A DNA stretch of 64,000 nucleotides from Dryomyza anilis. Taxonomy: Eukaryota; Arthropoda; Insecta; Diptera; Dryomyzidae. The notes below the pieces were generated by a model. That model was not told the DNA's origin. It saw only the letters and a program-made list of their open reading frames with translations, and did no database searches. Positions 33,742 through 45,930 of the stretch are shown here, one piece after another. Each line of letters starts with the position of its first letter. Position 1 is the stretch's first letter. Location of the stretch: assembly GCA_951804985.1 (NCBI GenBank), contig OX638133.1, positions 78,436,367-78,500,366 of the forward strand. The letters are read 5' to 3'. The translations under genes were made by a program, and so were the position numbers.

Positions 33742-34001
33742 TTTTGTCGATTCGATATCGGTTATGTTGTGCCGTCGAAAGTGTTCCCACAAATGTTCCA
33801 TTTGGTTGATATCCGAGAACTTAACTGATTTGGGATGTTATAGAGCAACCACTGCGTCACCACTCCAGTGCTGTGTTTAGGATCATTTTCCTGCTGGAAG
33901 TGGTAATGTTTAATGACACTATATTGTAGATTTTTCTTTAATATATTTGTATATGCAAATTTATCCATTCCAGTATCTATGGAAACAAGATTACATACGC
34001 C
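33742..34001 (-). pseudogene. Tc1-like transposase remnant
   Basis: The minus strand reads GVCNLVSIDTGMDKFAYTNI LKKNL, then HYHFQQENDPKHSTGVVTQW LLYNIP, then (after a frame change) SDINQMEHLWE. This is the Tc1 region from the second catalytic residue (normally QQDNDPKH; Asp is Glu here) to the N-P-I-E-H-L-W block. Only the C-terminal third is left, and no TIRs were found. Non-functional. Confidence 0.75.
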
Positions 34002-34162
34002 GGATCAGGCCATCAGGATTTTTAGAAAGTCAGAAAAATTTAATTTATAACTTTTTAACAAGAAGTCGTAATTTATTTTCTTATATGGGTGTTTAAAGAG
34101 TGGCACTACATAAAATCAAGTTTTACCATTTTTTTCCATTAATAAATAAAGTTTTTTATATA

Positions 34163-35127
34163 TCATCGTTGTAGATCTAAAAGTCACACAAATACATTTT
34201 CGAATTGTCAATTATTCATTTACAAAAATCTGTATATATCTGCCAATTTCGGAACTATGAGCTCAATATTTTTACCAAGTAATAAAAAAATGTGAATCTA
34301 TCAATTGGTATTTTAACTTTAACCAGTTGGGAAGGTTAAATCACATAGGAAATTTTAAAGTAGGTGTAATTATGATAGTTAGGATTATCAAAATTATAGT
34401 CGGTCTAAGCCGACTATAAATACCCTACACATATGTGTGGTTACCATTCAAAGTGACATATAGGTCACCAGGGTATACGAATCCTGAAAATAACTACAAA
34501 CATTCAATCGCTGAAGAATTTCCATTCATTTGATACCCATATTTACAAATGGGTAGGTGTACCGAATTTCGATTTTTTTTTTGTGAACCACAAGTCTTTT
34601 CGCCGGAAAACATTATTATCATGTATTTGAGCATGATATCAATATATATTTGACCAAAAAAGTTTACCTAAGCACGTATTGATCTTTATATGTACATTTT
34701 ATATGAGGTATTTGAACATAAGTGGTCGGATCATAGGTCACAGTGGACCGATCTCGCCAATTTTTTCGCACATACAGCGTAGGTATATTAGTAATCTATG
34801 TTATAAGTTTCATTTATCAAGCTCTTCAATTTTAAAATTAGTAGGGATTTAAACAGACGGACAGACGGACAGACAGACGGACAGACAGACGGACAGATCG
34901 CTAAATCGACTCAGGAGGTCATGCTGATCAAGAATATATATACTTTTCCATACCGGAGATGCTTCCTTCTGGGTTTTACAAACGGCGTACCAAACTGAAT
35001 ATACCCTTTCACTCTTAGTTTAGGGTATACAAATATATTAATTACTTTTTATAATAAAAATCAACAAACTTAAAATTTCAGATTTTTACAAAAATGTATT
35101 TGGTGACTTTTTGTTCTACAGTGACGA
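34163..35127 (+). mobile_element. MITE family M, split by a mini-me insertion
   Basis: The left TIR TCATCGTTGTAGATCTAAAA and right TIR GGTGACTTTTTGTTCTACAG TGACGA correspond to those of 47526-47856. TA lies outside each end (34161-34162, 35128-35129). The family B mini-me at 34323-35030 interrupts it; removing that leaves about 257 bp, close to the 249 bp of the other copy without its duplication. Confidence 0.75.
34323..35030 (-). mobile_element. mini-me-like element, family B, copy 2
   Basis: Inverted match to 6266-7027. On the minus strand it begins GTATACCCTAAACTAAGAGT, keeps the TTCTTGATCAGCATGACCTC core, a (GTCT/GTCC)n array and the TATAGTCGG/CCGACTATA hairpin, and ends CTTCCCAACTGG followed by T (a CTRR-type end). 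It lies wholly inside MITE M. Confidence 0.8.
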
Positions 35128-35131
35128 TATA

Positions 35132-36429
35132 AGGAGTGCGTCATTAGAAACTTGTGCACGCTTTTTCTACTGTAACTTTATTCATTGGAATTCAAAACAA
35201 AATTTTTTAATCAAGTTAGGTTTGAAAAACATGTCGGAATATGTAGTATGTAACATTTGCCAAATTGGTTTGTTATTCAGCGAAAAAATGGGCGATGAAC
35301 AAAAATTGCGTGAGGAAATTATAAAAAAAAATCTTAAATAATCCTCACTTTACATATAAAAGGATTACAAAAATTGTAAAAGCTCACCGGAACACTGTAT
35401 CAAAAGTACTTCAAAAGTTCAAGGCGCACCTTAGCTATGATAGGAAGTCAGGAACAGGCAAAAAGAAAGGTTCTGGTGACCGAAACAAAGCGAAGACGGT
35501 GGTGGACCGTGCTGAATAAAAACCCGAATCTCTCAGGACGAAATGTAGCTCTCAAAGTTGGATGCTCTGAGTCTTTTGTACGGAGAGCAAAACTCGAAGC
35601 TGGTCTGAAGACATATAAAGTTCAAAAAGTCCCAGATCGGAATGGAGCAAAAAATGTTGAGGCAAAATAGCGTGCTAAAAAGCTTAAAAACAATTTTGTG
35701 AAAAAGTACGAATGTTGCATTATGGATGACGAAACATACGTTCTTTCCGACTTTTCTCAGCTTCCTGGTCAAGAATTTTATGTTGCCGATGCTAGAGGAA
35801 ATGTCCCGGATAAATTTAAGACCCAAAGAAGAGCAAAGTTTCCAAGAAAGTTTCTCGTGTGGCAAGCAATTTGTAGTTGTGGCAAACGAAGCAAAATTTT
35901 CTTGATCACTGGGACAATTAACACGGAAATATATTTGAAGGAGTGCTTACAGAAGAGACTTCTACCATTTTTAAGACAACATGAAGTGTCCACCTTTTTT
36001 TGGCCTGATCTTGCTTCGTGTCACTACAGTAAAGCTGTCTTGGATTGGTACCAGAAAAATAATATAGTGTTTTTCCCTAGAGAAGCGAACCCACCGAATT
36101 GCCCAGAGCTCCGGCCAATCGAGAGATATTGGGCTCTGGTAAAAAGGGAATTGAAGACCACCAAACGGGTATCTAAGGACGTTGTAAATTTTCGGCGTCA
36201 ATGGTGTGCTGCAAGCCAAAGGATCGAGGAAGAGACTGTGAATGCCCTAATGATAGGAGTTGCAGAAAAAGTTAATAATTTTATCATTGATTAATTATTT
36301 TTGTATTTTTTTTTATAATTACTATGAATAAAATTTACTTTAATAAAATGTTAACTTTTTGAAAATTGACAAAGTGGTTACTGAGATATTTTTATTTTTC
36401 GATTCACACATTTCTAATGACGCACTCCT
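35132..36429 (+). mobile_element. DD37E-type mariner element, end to end
   Basis: TIRs: AGGAGTGCGTCATTAGAAA is identical at both ends (35132-35150 and inverted at 36411-36429), with weaker similarity for a few more bases. TA flanks both sides (35130-35131, 36430-36431). 1298 bp, a normal intact mariner length. It lies immediately beside MITE M: the two TA targets are consecutive in TATA at 35128-35131. Confidence 0.88.
35231..36294 (+). pseudogene. DD37E-type mariner transposase, broken
   Basis: A helix-turn-helix region is followed by a DDE catalytic domain. The first Asp is in CIMDDETY (about 35717-35740) and the second in FFWPDLASCHYSK. The Glu is in NCPELRPIERYW, with 37 residues between the last two, the DD37E spacing. 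The reading frame is broken three times: it moves from frame 2 to 3 near 35340, from 3 to 1 near 35480-35520, and meets one in-frame TAG at 35668-35670. The catalytic domain 35698-36294 is still open, so the element died fairly recently. Confidence 0.85.
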
Positions 36430-36431
36430 TA

Positions 36432-37187
36432 TTTTATAATAATTTCCTCAGCATTTTTAAAAATGTAAACATTGATTTCCTAGCAATTCTAGAAATTTTT
36501 GACAGCTAATTGAAATCTGGAACGTCCGGAACTTTAAGTAAAAAAAGTGTAAAAAATTATCAAAAAGAAACAAATGTTTTTTACAAAAATAGAATAAAAA
36601 ATAAAAACCTTAAACATCTTTTTTTTGTAATATTATATTAATATTGTCAGATATAGAATTATTTTTAGCAAAAAATCGTAGTGCAAATTTTCATACAGAA
36701 CATCTGGAATTATTCTGTGATTTATTATGAAATACCCATGAACTTTAGGAACAAAATGTATATAAACAAAAATGAAGTAAATTGTCTCAGCTATGTTCCC
36801 AGGTAATTAAAAAAATACATTATACTCCAAAAGTATTTTTAGAAAAATAATCGTAGTGATAATTTCTATACGAAACTTTTTGTCCCGTCATAAATTTGGC
36901 TATGATTTATTATGAAAAAACTATAAACATTGGAAACAATGTGTAAATATACAAATAAAGCACATGATTTTAGTTATTTTCTAAAATAATTCAAAAAAAT
37001 ATTTGTGCGCTAAAGTCGCTGACATTCGGGAATTTCCATATGAACCTTGACGGCAACTATTTAATTTATATCTGTTCATTTAAAGTTTTTGCAGATATTT
37101 AATCCTATTTAAAACTATTTGCACAAAAAAAATTAAGTAAATTAATTAATTTTTAATCGAGATATTAAAGTTTAACGTAGGACAGTA
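36432..37187. other. AT-rich interval, no gene
   Basis: Repeated AAAAAATA...TTGTAGTG-type phrases and TATGATTTATTATGAAA occur twice or so (36717, 36900), suggesting an old degenerate duplication. No coding. Confidence 0.35.
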
Positions 37188-37487
37188 GGGACAGCAAACG
37201 ACGCCATATTTCATGCCCTTCTTTTGACATTTCTCTTCATTAAGGTTTGCCATATCATAATGGAAAGATATACGAATTCGAATTTCGGTAGAAAATTTTA
37301 ATATTTTCGACTCGTTGTTGGCTCGTATATCTTTCCATCATAAAATGGCAAACCTTACTGAAGATAAATGTTAAAAGAGCGGCAAGAAATATATCGTCGT
37401 TTGCTGTCCCTGTCGCTCTACTTTTGTAGCGTCCCTGTTGAAAAACCCTTGAAAAAAACTTGTGTAGCGTTCTTATTGAAAAACCCT
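37188..37487. mobile_element. hairpin derivative of DD41D mariner ends
   Basis: GGACAGCAAACGACGCCATA...GGTTTGCCATATCATAATGG (37188-37265) is inverted at about 37332-37412 around a 45-base loop. Both arms match the left end of the rosa-like element at 22843. The right side continues into CGCTCTACTTTTGTAGCGTC CCTGTTGAAAAACCCTT, and a second such terminus (GTAGCGTTCTTATTGAAAAA) follows at about 37463. Confidence 0.75.
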
Positions 37488-38990
37488 TTATTTCCATTTG
37501 ATTTATAATTATATTTGATATTTAATTGATATATATTTTAATTCTAAAAAATATTAAAAATAATACATAATTAATTTTAAATACTTTTGGATAAAAACAC
37601 AACATTTCTACAGATTTCAGCATGCAATGTTTGTCACAAAAATAAACACTTCATTCGGAAAGTTTCGAAGAACCAAAGAGTCAACCACAACAACAGCAGC
37701 ATTGTGGTGGTGGTGCTAGTCACCGTGACAAAGAGTTGCCGGGCCAAAAGGGTGCTGTCGCCAAGACAACAACTTGAACTTAAAGTCTTCTATGCTGTCT
37801 TCTCAAAATGTGTCCCCAAATAACCGCAAAGACGATGACGACGAAGAAGACGACACGGACACACGGCGGAGGACACGTCACTCAGGCGCAGTGAGCCGCA
37901 CGTCCTGCACATCCTGCCAGTTTGTGCAAGATGGCAACAGCGCAAATTGTGGCTCGTTGTGCAAGCAGTGTTTTCTTTTTTTTTGTGGTTTTCGGTAGGA
38001 GAAGAGCATCATAGCCAAAAATACTGATTGCAAAATTTACTCAACGCATGCAATTCTCTGGAAATCAAGAAGAAAAAGCAAATGAAAAAAAAAGAAAAGG
38101 AAAAAGAAAAAAAGTAAAAGTAAAAGAAAATGGAGTATAAAAAGAAGAAGTAGCACTAACTGAAAAACAACTACAACAATTTCGTCCTGCGACGAATCAG
38201 TGTCAGCTGCAGTAATTCTCATTTAAAGTTTGTAGTATTTTGCTTCTTTTGTCATTTCTTTGATTTATTTATTTTGATTTTTGTTTGTTTTTATTTTAGT
38301 TTATTTTTGTTGTTTCCACAATTCCTACATTTCTTTTTTGCATTTGTGAGCTGCATGTGTGACAAGGTCCTTATGAGAGCACCTCACACCTCGTCAAACC
38401 CAACAAAACCAACGCAAACCACTTTGGAATCAGAGCATGAGAAAAGGTAATGTGAGAAATTTTGCAAACGTTAGGGATTCAAATGAATTGAATAATGCAG
38501 CCGAGGAAGTCCTTGTGCTTCTGCCAGGAGTGTTTTTGGTGTGAAATGTGCATTCGTGAAAATGTCCTCGTTTGATATGATAGGTAGTTAAAGGAGTTGT
38601 AAGGATATTTACTAGAATTACGATGAACAATTGACGGAAATTCAAATGAATTTAACTGATTTAAATTGTGTCGATGAACTTAAGCATTTTAAATAGGTTT
38701 AAAATTGATAAAATATAAAAATTAATTACTTAATTTAATTTATAATTTTATTTCTGTACCTACATATATACAAATAATATAAATATTGATCAATTCCTAA
38801 GATTTCATTAAATTAAAGTAAAATACCAAGTATATACAGACACAAGTAAGAAATGTTAGTTTATTTTTTAAGTTTCTGTTCGTGGAGAAATGGTTTTTAT
38901 GCTTTTTATCGTAGTTTTGAAATGAGAGTCGTTATTCATACGTAATTGGATTCGTAAGATGTTTTCCTAGGTGCCCGGACTTATCCCCCA
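37488..38990. other. unique DNA, no supported gene
   Basis: 37610-38450 is less AT-rich, with CAACAGCAG, GACGATGACGACGAAGAAGA and a polypurine run (38060-38150). Two overlapping frames (37587-37823, 37774-37998) are Cys- or Asp/Glu-rich but start at TTG and have no clear exon edges. Possibly regulatory or intronic. Confidence 0.35.
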
Positions 38991-39125
38991 CGGACATAAT
39001 CCCAATTTTCGAAACAGGGGTTATGTCCGTAAGATTTTCGGACATAATCCCCATTTTTCCGAAACTAAAAAATGGGCATTATAACCGCATCCCATGAGGC
39101 CATAAGCTCCACGGGGATTATGTCC
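38991..39125. repeat. nested GGACATAATCCC inverted repeats
   Basis: CGGACATAATCCC (38991-39003) pairs with GGGGTTATGTCCG (39017-39029). A second CGGACATAATCCCC (39039-39052) pairs with GGGGATTATGTCC (39113-39125). Two adjacent hairpins of one motif. Weak related words (GGGGCTAATGTCACC, GGGGCTTATGACCG) near 39670-39705 might mark the far end of a larger element. Confidence 0.65.
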
Positions 39126-39728
39126 TTTTATTTAGGAAATTAGTTGATTTAATAATTTTATCTGTTCAAACGAAATTTCTAAAAGAATAATATTCAAAAT
39201 CCAATCAAAACAACTTTAATTTTACTTATTGGGCATTATTTGTGATGATCTGAAAACGTCTCCAAAGTAATTCTTTACACTGTCGAATTCAATATCAGAG
39301 AAGCTTGGTTAGTATTGATCTTTTTTGGTGTTTCAAAAAATCATACATCATAACTATTTTGGAATCTAAGAATTAAATGAAAAATTTTAACACAAAATGG
39401 TGCGATTTTTTTTTATTTTTCGACTGCGACGCTTTTGCTTTCCACACGTTAAAATGGTAGAACAATCGAAAATATTGCATCCATAAAATAGAAACGATCG
39501 TTCGGATGAACATTGATATCAAAGTACCCCTCGGGGATATAACATAGCGTGTATCGATTATTATTTTTTATAACCGTCGTTATGGAAAACATTTCATTGC
39601 TATTACTGTCGCTCATTCCAAACGCCATATATTGATCGTTAGCAGATACTTCGATAATTCTATTATTGTGGGGCTAATGTCACCTTTTTTCTGGGGCTTA
39701 TGACCGCTTGAGAAGCAGTTCTTCTACA
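39126..39728. other. spacer, no gene
   Basis: No tandem repeat or coding signal. It could be the interior of an element ending near 39705. Confidence 0.3.
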
Positions 39729-40006
39729 AAGTTCTCTTAAACCAGTCCACCAATTCCAAAGTGTTGTAAGAAATGTTTATTGGATATTTTATTATTTTTC
39801 ATTCGATATAACAATTGAGCATATGAGTTTTATTAAACGAGAGATATTTACAAATATATGTGACCACTTTTTAAAAGCTTAGTACAAAAGTTATTTCCCG
39901 AAATCCAAAGAAAATTTTTTAATTCAAATATTGAAATTCTGCGAATCATTTCGAATAATACAAAAATAATGGAATTTACTGCGCATCATTTTGTTGTGTA
40001 GTGTAA
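39729..40006 (+). repeat. dispersed repeat F, copy 3
   Basis: AGTTCTCTTAAA, AAGAAATGTTTATTGGATAT, GAGATATTTACAAATATATG and ATTTACTGCGCA..TTGTGTAGTG match 4611-4945 and, inverted, 3440-3715. As at 3440, it abuts a family A mini-me in the same relative order. Confidence 0.6.
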
Positions 40007-40015
40007 ATAAAACTT

Positions 40016-40469
40016 TAGTAACAAATAACTCGAAAATTATTCAAGATATACTTATAAAATTTAAATTTTATTGTTAGAATTCATCAAGAAATATGTGTTC
40101 CAAAAATGGGCGTGATACGCTCACATTTTTTATTATTTTCCACTCTTTAAATTTATTGAATAAAAAATTATGAAATATTAGCCTTAAATCTCCACATATG
40201 TTTTAAAAGTAGGCGTGATCCGCCCACATTTCTTTCAACATTTTTTGATTATTTTTTTTTCTTTTATATCAATTTTTTAAATTATTGGGATATACGTCGT
40301 TAATTTCTGATATGTAAATAATATTCAGAGTGTAAGAATGTTCAGCATAATTAAGAACTTTAAAAGGTAGGTATACAATAAAATTTCCCACATTAATATC
40401 TCCACCAAAGTGTAGGGTATTCCATAGTCTATGAAAGTCCGTCCCATGTGACCGAACTTACCCAACTCG
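40016..40469 (+). mobile_element. mini-me-like element, family A, 3' half
   Basis: AACAAATAACTCGAAAATTA, AAAAATGGGCGTGATACGCT and the end ATGTGACCGAACTTACCCAA CTCG match family A. The ATACCC start, GATCAGCAT core and (GTCY)n array are absent. Confidence 0.7.
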
Positions 40470-40771
40470 TCATATTTTAACCTTTATTTCACTATTTTAC
40501 TCTTGCATGCGTGCATTATTACTACGTAGAAGAAATATCTCTTTTAAATAAACATGTTGTCGAATAAGAATCTACGAATTATCTAGTGCAGGTTAGCTAC
40601 ACTAGCGATATGCATATCAGTGACACTAGCACGATCTTCATCACTAGCAGAACTAAGATTCATAGCAAACAGTTCGCTATTGCAGATAAAAGTTTGCTGT
40701 AAATGCAATTTAAAGTTCGCTAAAATTTAGCATTTAGAGTTTGCTATTAATAGCAGACTTTTTATTTTGAG
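40470..40771. other. spacer with a short inverted pair
   Basis: AGCTACACT (about 40597) and AGTGTAGCT (about 40771) form a 9-bp inverted pair around about 170 bp with AGCAAA/TTTGCTA words. Too short to call an element. Confidence 0.25.
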
Positions 40772-40947
40772 TGTAGCTCTTTTAATTTTTCTGTAATTGT
40801 GATTTCAAGATACAGACAGACAGACGGAGGAGGTCATGCTAATGAATAATATATATATTTTTCCATACTGGGGATGATTCCTTCTGGGTGCTACAAATGG
40901 CGTACCAAACTGAATATACCCTTTCACTGTTAGTGTTGGGTATAAAA
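40772..40947 (-). mobile_element. mini-me-like element, family B, 5' fragment
   Basis: The plus strand shows TTTTTCTGTAATTGTGATTT, GACAGACAGACGGAG, GGTCATGCTAATGAATAATA, GGCGTACCAAACTGAATATA and GGGTATAAAAA, the start of family B inverted. The rest of the element is missing. Confidence 0.7.
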
Positions 40948-42203
40948 ATTAATTCATAGGAATTTAAATTTTTTCAGGTAAGTTTGTTTGAATTAGCAGA
41001 CTTAACTTTTTCGTCATCGTACAATTATCTCAGAACACTGCATTACCGATAACATTCAACAATTTATTTTAATCTTAAATTTGGCAAAATCGAACACATC
41101 CAAAATCTATTCACTCTTAAAAATTACAAAATTTTACATACTACATTTCGTTTTTTAAGTCATGTTTCATTGTATTGAAGAACAATTCATAAAAAATGAT
41201 TACTTCAAATCATCAATTTTATGAATTCATTATCCATTTAATGAATGTTGAAAAAAGTATAATATATATGTACATCATATTAAAGAATACTGTTCATCAA
41301 AACAAATTTCATTCAAAATATTTATTTTTCAATTTTATTTGCCACACTTACCAGTTCTCAAGTAGTTCTTGTTTATTATTTCTTATATAATGCTTGGGCG
41401 TATTCATAAATAAGTTAAATTGTTTTGGAATATTTTTTTTTATAATTACAAATTTTTATTATTAAAATTTTGTGGGGGAGCCTGGTATAAAATGGGACAC
41501 GTTTTGACTTACCTCCAAAAACAGTTCTTCAATTCTCACATGTCTCACATTACCGCAGGCTACCCTATCTATAAAAAAATATATTTAAAAAAATTCTGAA
41601 TTTTTATTATTTATAAATAAATTTTTATTTGAAAAAAAATTTTTTTTTTCGAACGATGATTTTTGTCTAAAAATTTTTTCGAAAAAAATGTAAACATTTT
41701 TTTATTCATATTATTTAACTCTTCTGCACATGCTGAAAACATACCGCTTCTATTTAAATTGGGTCAAATTAACTCACTCATTACCATAAAAATAAAATTG
41801 AACAAAACCATCCGTTTTTTATTTTTATTTTTTTAATGAACTTTCTTCAATTTTTCAAAAAAAAAAAACAGAAAACAAAAATATATAAAAAATATAGTTT
41901 TAAATTTATTCAAAAACAATTTTTTTATAAATTATTTGACAATTAAATAACATAAACCTTATAGGAATTTAAATAAAAAAAAGTGTAAATGCAGACAGTT
42001 TGTAAATCTGATGTTTAAGATCAGATTAAAAAAAAAAAATTAATATTTCACATATTTGGATTTCGCTGAAAATTCTCCACATCGATTTTCTCATTTAATG
42101 GAGCTTTTTTGTCGTTTGACCAACATATTTATTCAAATTCTATTAACAAAATTTCATGCAAAGCCATTTGTCAGTCTATTGTTCATCTAATTGAAGTAGA
42201 AAA
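40948..42203. other. AT-rich interval, no gene
   Basis: Long A and T runs and no recognisable element or exon. Confidence 0.4.
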
Positions 42204-43797
42204 CTAGTGAGGAATGTTAAGTCACATGGGCGGGACTTAAAGTCGGTCTGGCACGACTATGGAATGCCCTTCACCATGATGGGGACATTAACATGTGATA
42301 ACACTGTTCTACAAGAATTTTCCACAGAAATGAAACTTATCATTTCTGGTAGATTTCGGTCTCCTGATTCTTGCTGCATACTCAGAATTTTCCCTGTACG
42401 TCGAGAAAAGTAGCAAAAAAGGCCATTTTTGGTACTTTATATCGCAAGTTAATGCACGATTTCGACATGTAGCAGATGCAAACTTTATCACAAAATAAAA
42501 TTTGAACCTTTCCCTACGGATAATTGGCAAAAAAATCTGGCTCCAGATATTAGTTTTTGCAAAAAATCAAAAAGAAATTTGTGTTAACAAACAAGTGTGT
42601 CGGGAAAGTAATTTATCACAATTCTCTAAGCTCTCTTGAAAAACATTTATATATTAGTTCGCAATGTGTTTGCTGTCAAAAATTCGAAAAAAAAATTTAA
42701 GCCTTATCTTACTAAAATTTTTCGGAATATTTTTAAAATTTTTTTTATGAAAGATTTGATTAAAACGGAGGGAATTTCACGCAGAGAAATAGATTTTAAT
42801 ACATATTTAATGTAGTGGTGCTAGATGCAAAAACGAACAAAATTCTTAGTATCTGATGTACGCATTATGGGAAAACATGATGGGGAAAATTGCACTGCGT
42901 AATCTCCTGGTGTTTATCTGATTCAGCAGGCTTTAATGGGTTAAACAAATCAAATATACATCCGTGGTCAACGAATGCTTCTGAGCGACTGAACTGAAAT
43001 TTTTGAAAATTTGACATGAAAAAAAAAAAGCGACACCCTACAGCTACTCATTATTAAAATTAAATTTATAATATTGGTTTGTCGTGACTGTTGTAAAAAT
43101 GTATATTGAACATTTTATTTTAATGAATGGCAGACTTAGGACTATTTTCGTGACGCATATGAATTGTGAAAATTAAAGAAAAATGCCCTTATGGATCGCT
43201 TCAGCATACTATACATATTTCAACATTTTTGTATTTCATTTGTATTTCAAAAGATATTGGAATATTGGAATCGACGTATGGGGAAAATTCTGAGTACGCA
43301 GCAAGAATCAGGAGACCGAAATCTACAATAAATGATAAGTTTCGTTTCTGTGGACGCCAACAACCCTCAATTTGTAGAACAGTGTATTTAATTGTGCTCC
43401 TGAATTTTAAAGTTTTCAATAATATATGACTAAAATTTTTACTGGGCGTATCAAGTTCATTTTTGGAACACATATTTCTACACACTGAAAAAACATTTTT
43501 AAAGTAAAAATGTGGAAAAGTGACTTGTATGGGAGATGAGCATGTCCGTTGACATATTTGGCTCATTTCCGAATTCAAAACCCATTTTTTTCAACAAAAA
43601 AATATTAAAACAAAAATTCATTGCATTCGGATATGCATATCGGGCCTAGGCCTAAGGCTACAAAATTTAAGAATCGGAAAACTTTGGAATCAACAATATC
43701 AAAATATTTTATTTCCGAAGATGGTAAAACAATGGGCTCGCAGCAGCATATTTAGTTTATACGAGTTAATTCGGCACTGATTATAGGGTATAAAAAT
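42204..43797 (-). mobile_element. mini-me-like element, diverged family A, split
   Basis: The right part of the plus-strand copy ends ATAGGGTATAAAAAT (about 43783-43797). The left part starts CTAGTGAGGAATGTTAAGTC, which on the minus strand is a CTAG end followed by T. AGTCGGTCTGGCACGACTA matches the conserved hairpin, and GTGACTTGTATGGGAG (43519) matches the family A body. A 1.08-kb TIR element interrupts it at 42301-43384. Confidence 0.65.
42301..43384. mobile_element. 1.08-kb TIR element nested in a mini-me
   Basis: ACACTGTTCTACAA...GAAACTTATCATTT...GGTCTCCTGATTCTTGCTGC... (42301-42404) is inverted at 43270-43385, a TIR of about 105 bp with an 18-bp length difference. TA lies outside each end (42299-42300, 43385-43386); the flanks join to GTGATATTTAATTG as in family A. 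The interior shows no transposase. Probably a Tc1/mariner-type non-autonomous element. Confidence 0.7.
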
Positions 43798-45810
43798 AGA
43801 TTGTATTTTTTTCTAACTGAATGATATTATGGAATAGAATTTATAATCACTCAAAAAAGAATTTAGGCATTATGGAATCGAAACTATATTCAATCGACTA
43901 ATAATGCAAGGATTTTAAAACCGATTCCTGTGAAATGTACCTTACAGGAAGTGTTCATTCGGAGTAATCTCATTTCGGAGAAGTATGCTTTCGGGCTAAT
44001 TTGCATTTGAGAACATGTTCTTGTTCTTATTTTTTATGAAACCCCACTGTTAATATGAAAGTAAGTGTTTTCCAAAAGTTTTAAACATGTTTTCCAAACT
44101 ATTGGTAATAAGCTTAATAAAAAATACGATTTTTTTTATTCTTTTCAATAAGGTTGTTCTATATGTACTTTCAATTAAAACAATAGTTGAACTTAAGACT
44201 TCGACTACATTTTCAAAACCACCACTCCGATGACAGACTACCCTAACATTGGCATATATGCAACAAAGTTGCACACATTTAATTCACTAAAAGAAACTAA
44301 TTCCGAGCTCTCGGAGAATTTCTGGAAACTTTCGTCAAGCATGCTGCCACATTTAATGGAAGCTGCATTTATAATACTCATGAGTGTCGAATAACGACTA
44401 CTACGATGCTGATGCGGATGATAATTATGATGATGGTGCTGCTACTGCTGGTGATTATGATGTAAGGATGCCATGGCTTAATATGTGATCAGCTTGAGTT
44501 GGTGGTGCCGCTGCTTTAAAACCCTGCCAGCAACCGCAAAATGATGCTGCTGCTTGGTACTTGGAAGGAGCGAGGCCAACCAACCAACAAACCCACTGAA
44601 GCAGTTGCATGGATTTTCCGCCTTAATAGTTGAAGAAGTTTCTTGTTTGGTTCCATCCGCAATTTAGTTAACAATTTTATGCAATACTCTTAAGTGGTTC
44701 CAAGTGTTCCGACAAGTAGTCGTAGTAGCAACTACAACAACAACTAATACAACAAACACCCCCAGCTGAGAAATGAAATAAGGTTTTGTTGTGAGGGGGA
44801 GTCGGTGCAAGTGCAATTGGAAGTGTGGGTCTTAAATACGAGCAAATGTTTTGCATATTCTATTCAAGTGTGTGGATCGGGTTGCTATGAAACACTGAAT
44901 CTATCTATGAAAATGTTAAAGCATAGTTTTAGCTGTTTGTGCACGAAATTAAATGACAACTTCATTTGCTGTCATCGAAGTTGCTGCAATATTAGTTGCT
45001 GCAAACTAAATATCAAGAACATTGTCTTCGCTTTGTTGATTTTACTATGTTTAAGTCGTTAATAAATATTGAACTAAACTGTATTCGCCATATTATTGAA
45101 ATTTAACAAATAATCTGGGATTTGTCTTTACGGGTTTCTGTTTTATATAAAGGTTTAAATTATATTTTAATTTGTTTTGTAGGTATTTATTCCGTATTTG
45201 ATTTTTGTCTTTGTGGTTATTTTAAATTAATAAAATAGTATTAAATATATAACACTGGACGATTACATTTCAATATTGATTTGGTGCACTCAGAAAAAAA
45301 GGTACCGCTTAGTATTTAATGGTACGACCTTTTGATGTTATGGTTTATGTATTAATAGTTTTTTTTAATCAAAAGTTTTCAAATTATTTGATAGTTTTCA
45401 TAAAATTCAGTACTATAAATTAAAATATTTCAATATAATTATTTTTAATAAAATAAATACTTTTGTTTTAATGATTATATTACATAAACGAAAGCACGTG
45501 GCAAATGTTATTTTTATGTAATTTGTTATTTTTTCTTTAATGTAAATATAAGTTAGTTTTAATTAGTTAAAATTAGTATGTTAAAATAACAGCTAAAAAA
45601 CCCAATGAAAGAATTATGTACATCTGTCGGCATTACGTACACTTCATGATAATTTAATTTTAATCTAAATAAATAAAATAAAAACAGTTACAGAGTAATA
45701 AAAATCATTCAGTTTCAATAAAAACCTGTTGCTTCTAACACAGTGCAACAAAAAATTCATCTTTCCTTATTTTATTTAATTTAAAATCCAAGTTTATGAT
45801 AAAACAATAA
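43798..45810. other. unique DNA, no supported gene
   Basis: 44290-45060 is less AT-rich with GATGATGAT, TGCTGCTG and CAACAA runs. An 85-codon frame (44805-45062) is Cys-rich by chance of TGCTGC words. 45060-45800 is AT-rich. No exon could be supported. Confidence 0.35.
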
Positions 45811-45930
45811 GGAATGTTACGGCACCTGCGAAATTTTAAATAACGGAATTGTGATAGTTAGTGTAATGAAGTTAGTAAGAGTTATGAAAGTTATAGTCGG
45901 TCCAAGCCGACTATAAATATCCTTTACATA

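Noticed and set aside
37587..37998. Overlapping Cys-rich and Asp/Glu-rich frames as a two-frame gene
   Set aside because: Both begin at TTG, have no conserved motif, and compositional runs (GACGATGACGAC) explain them.
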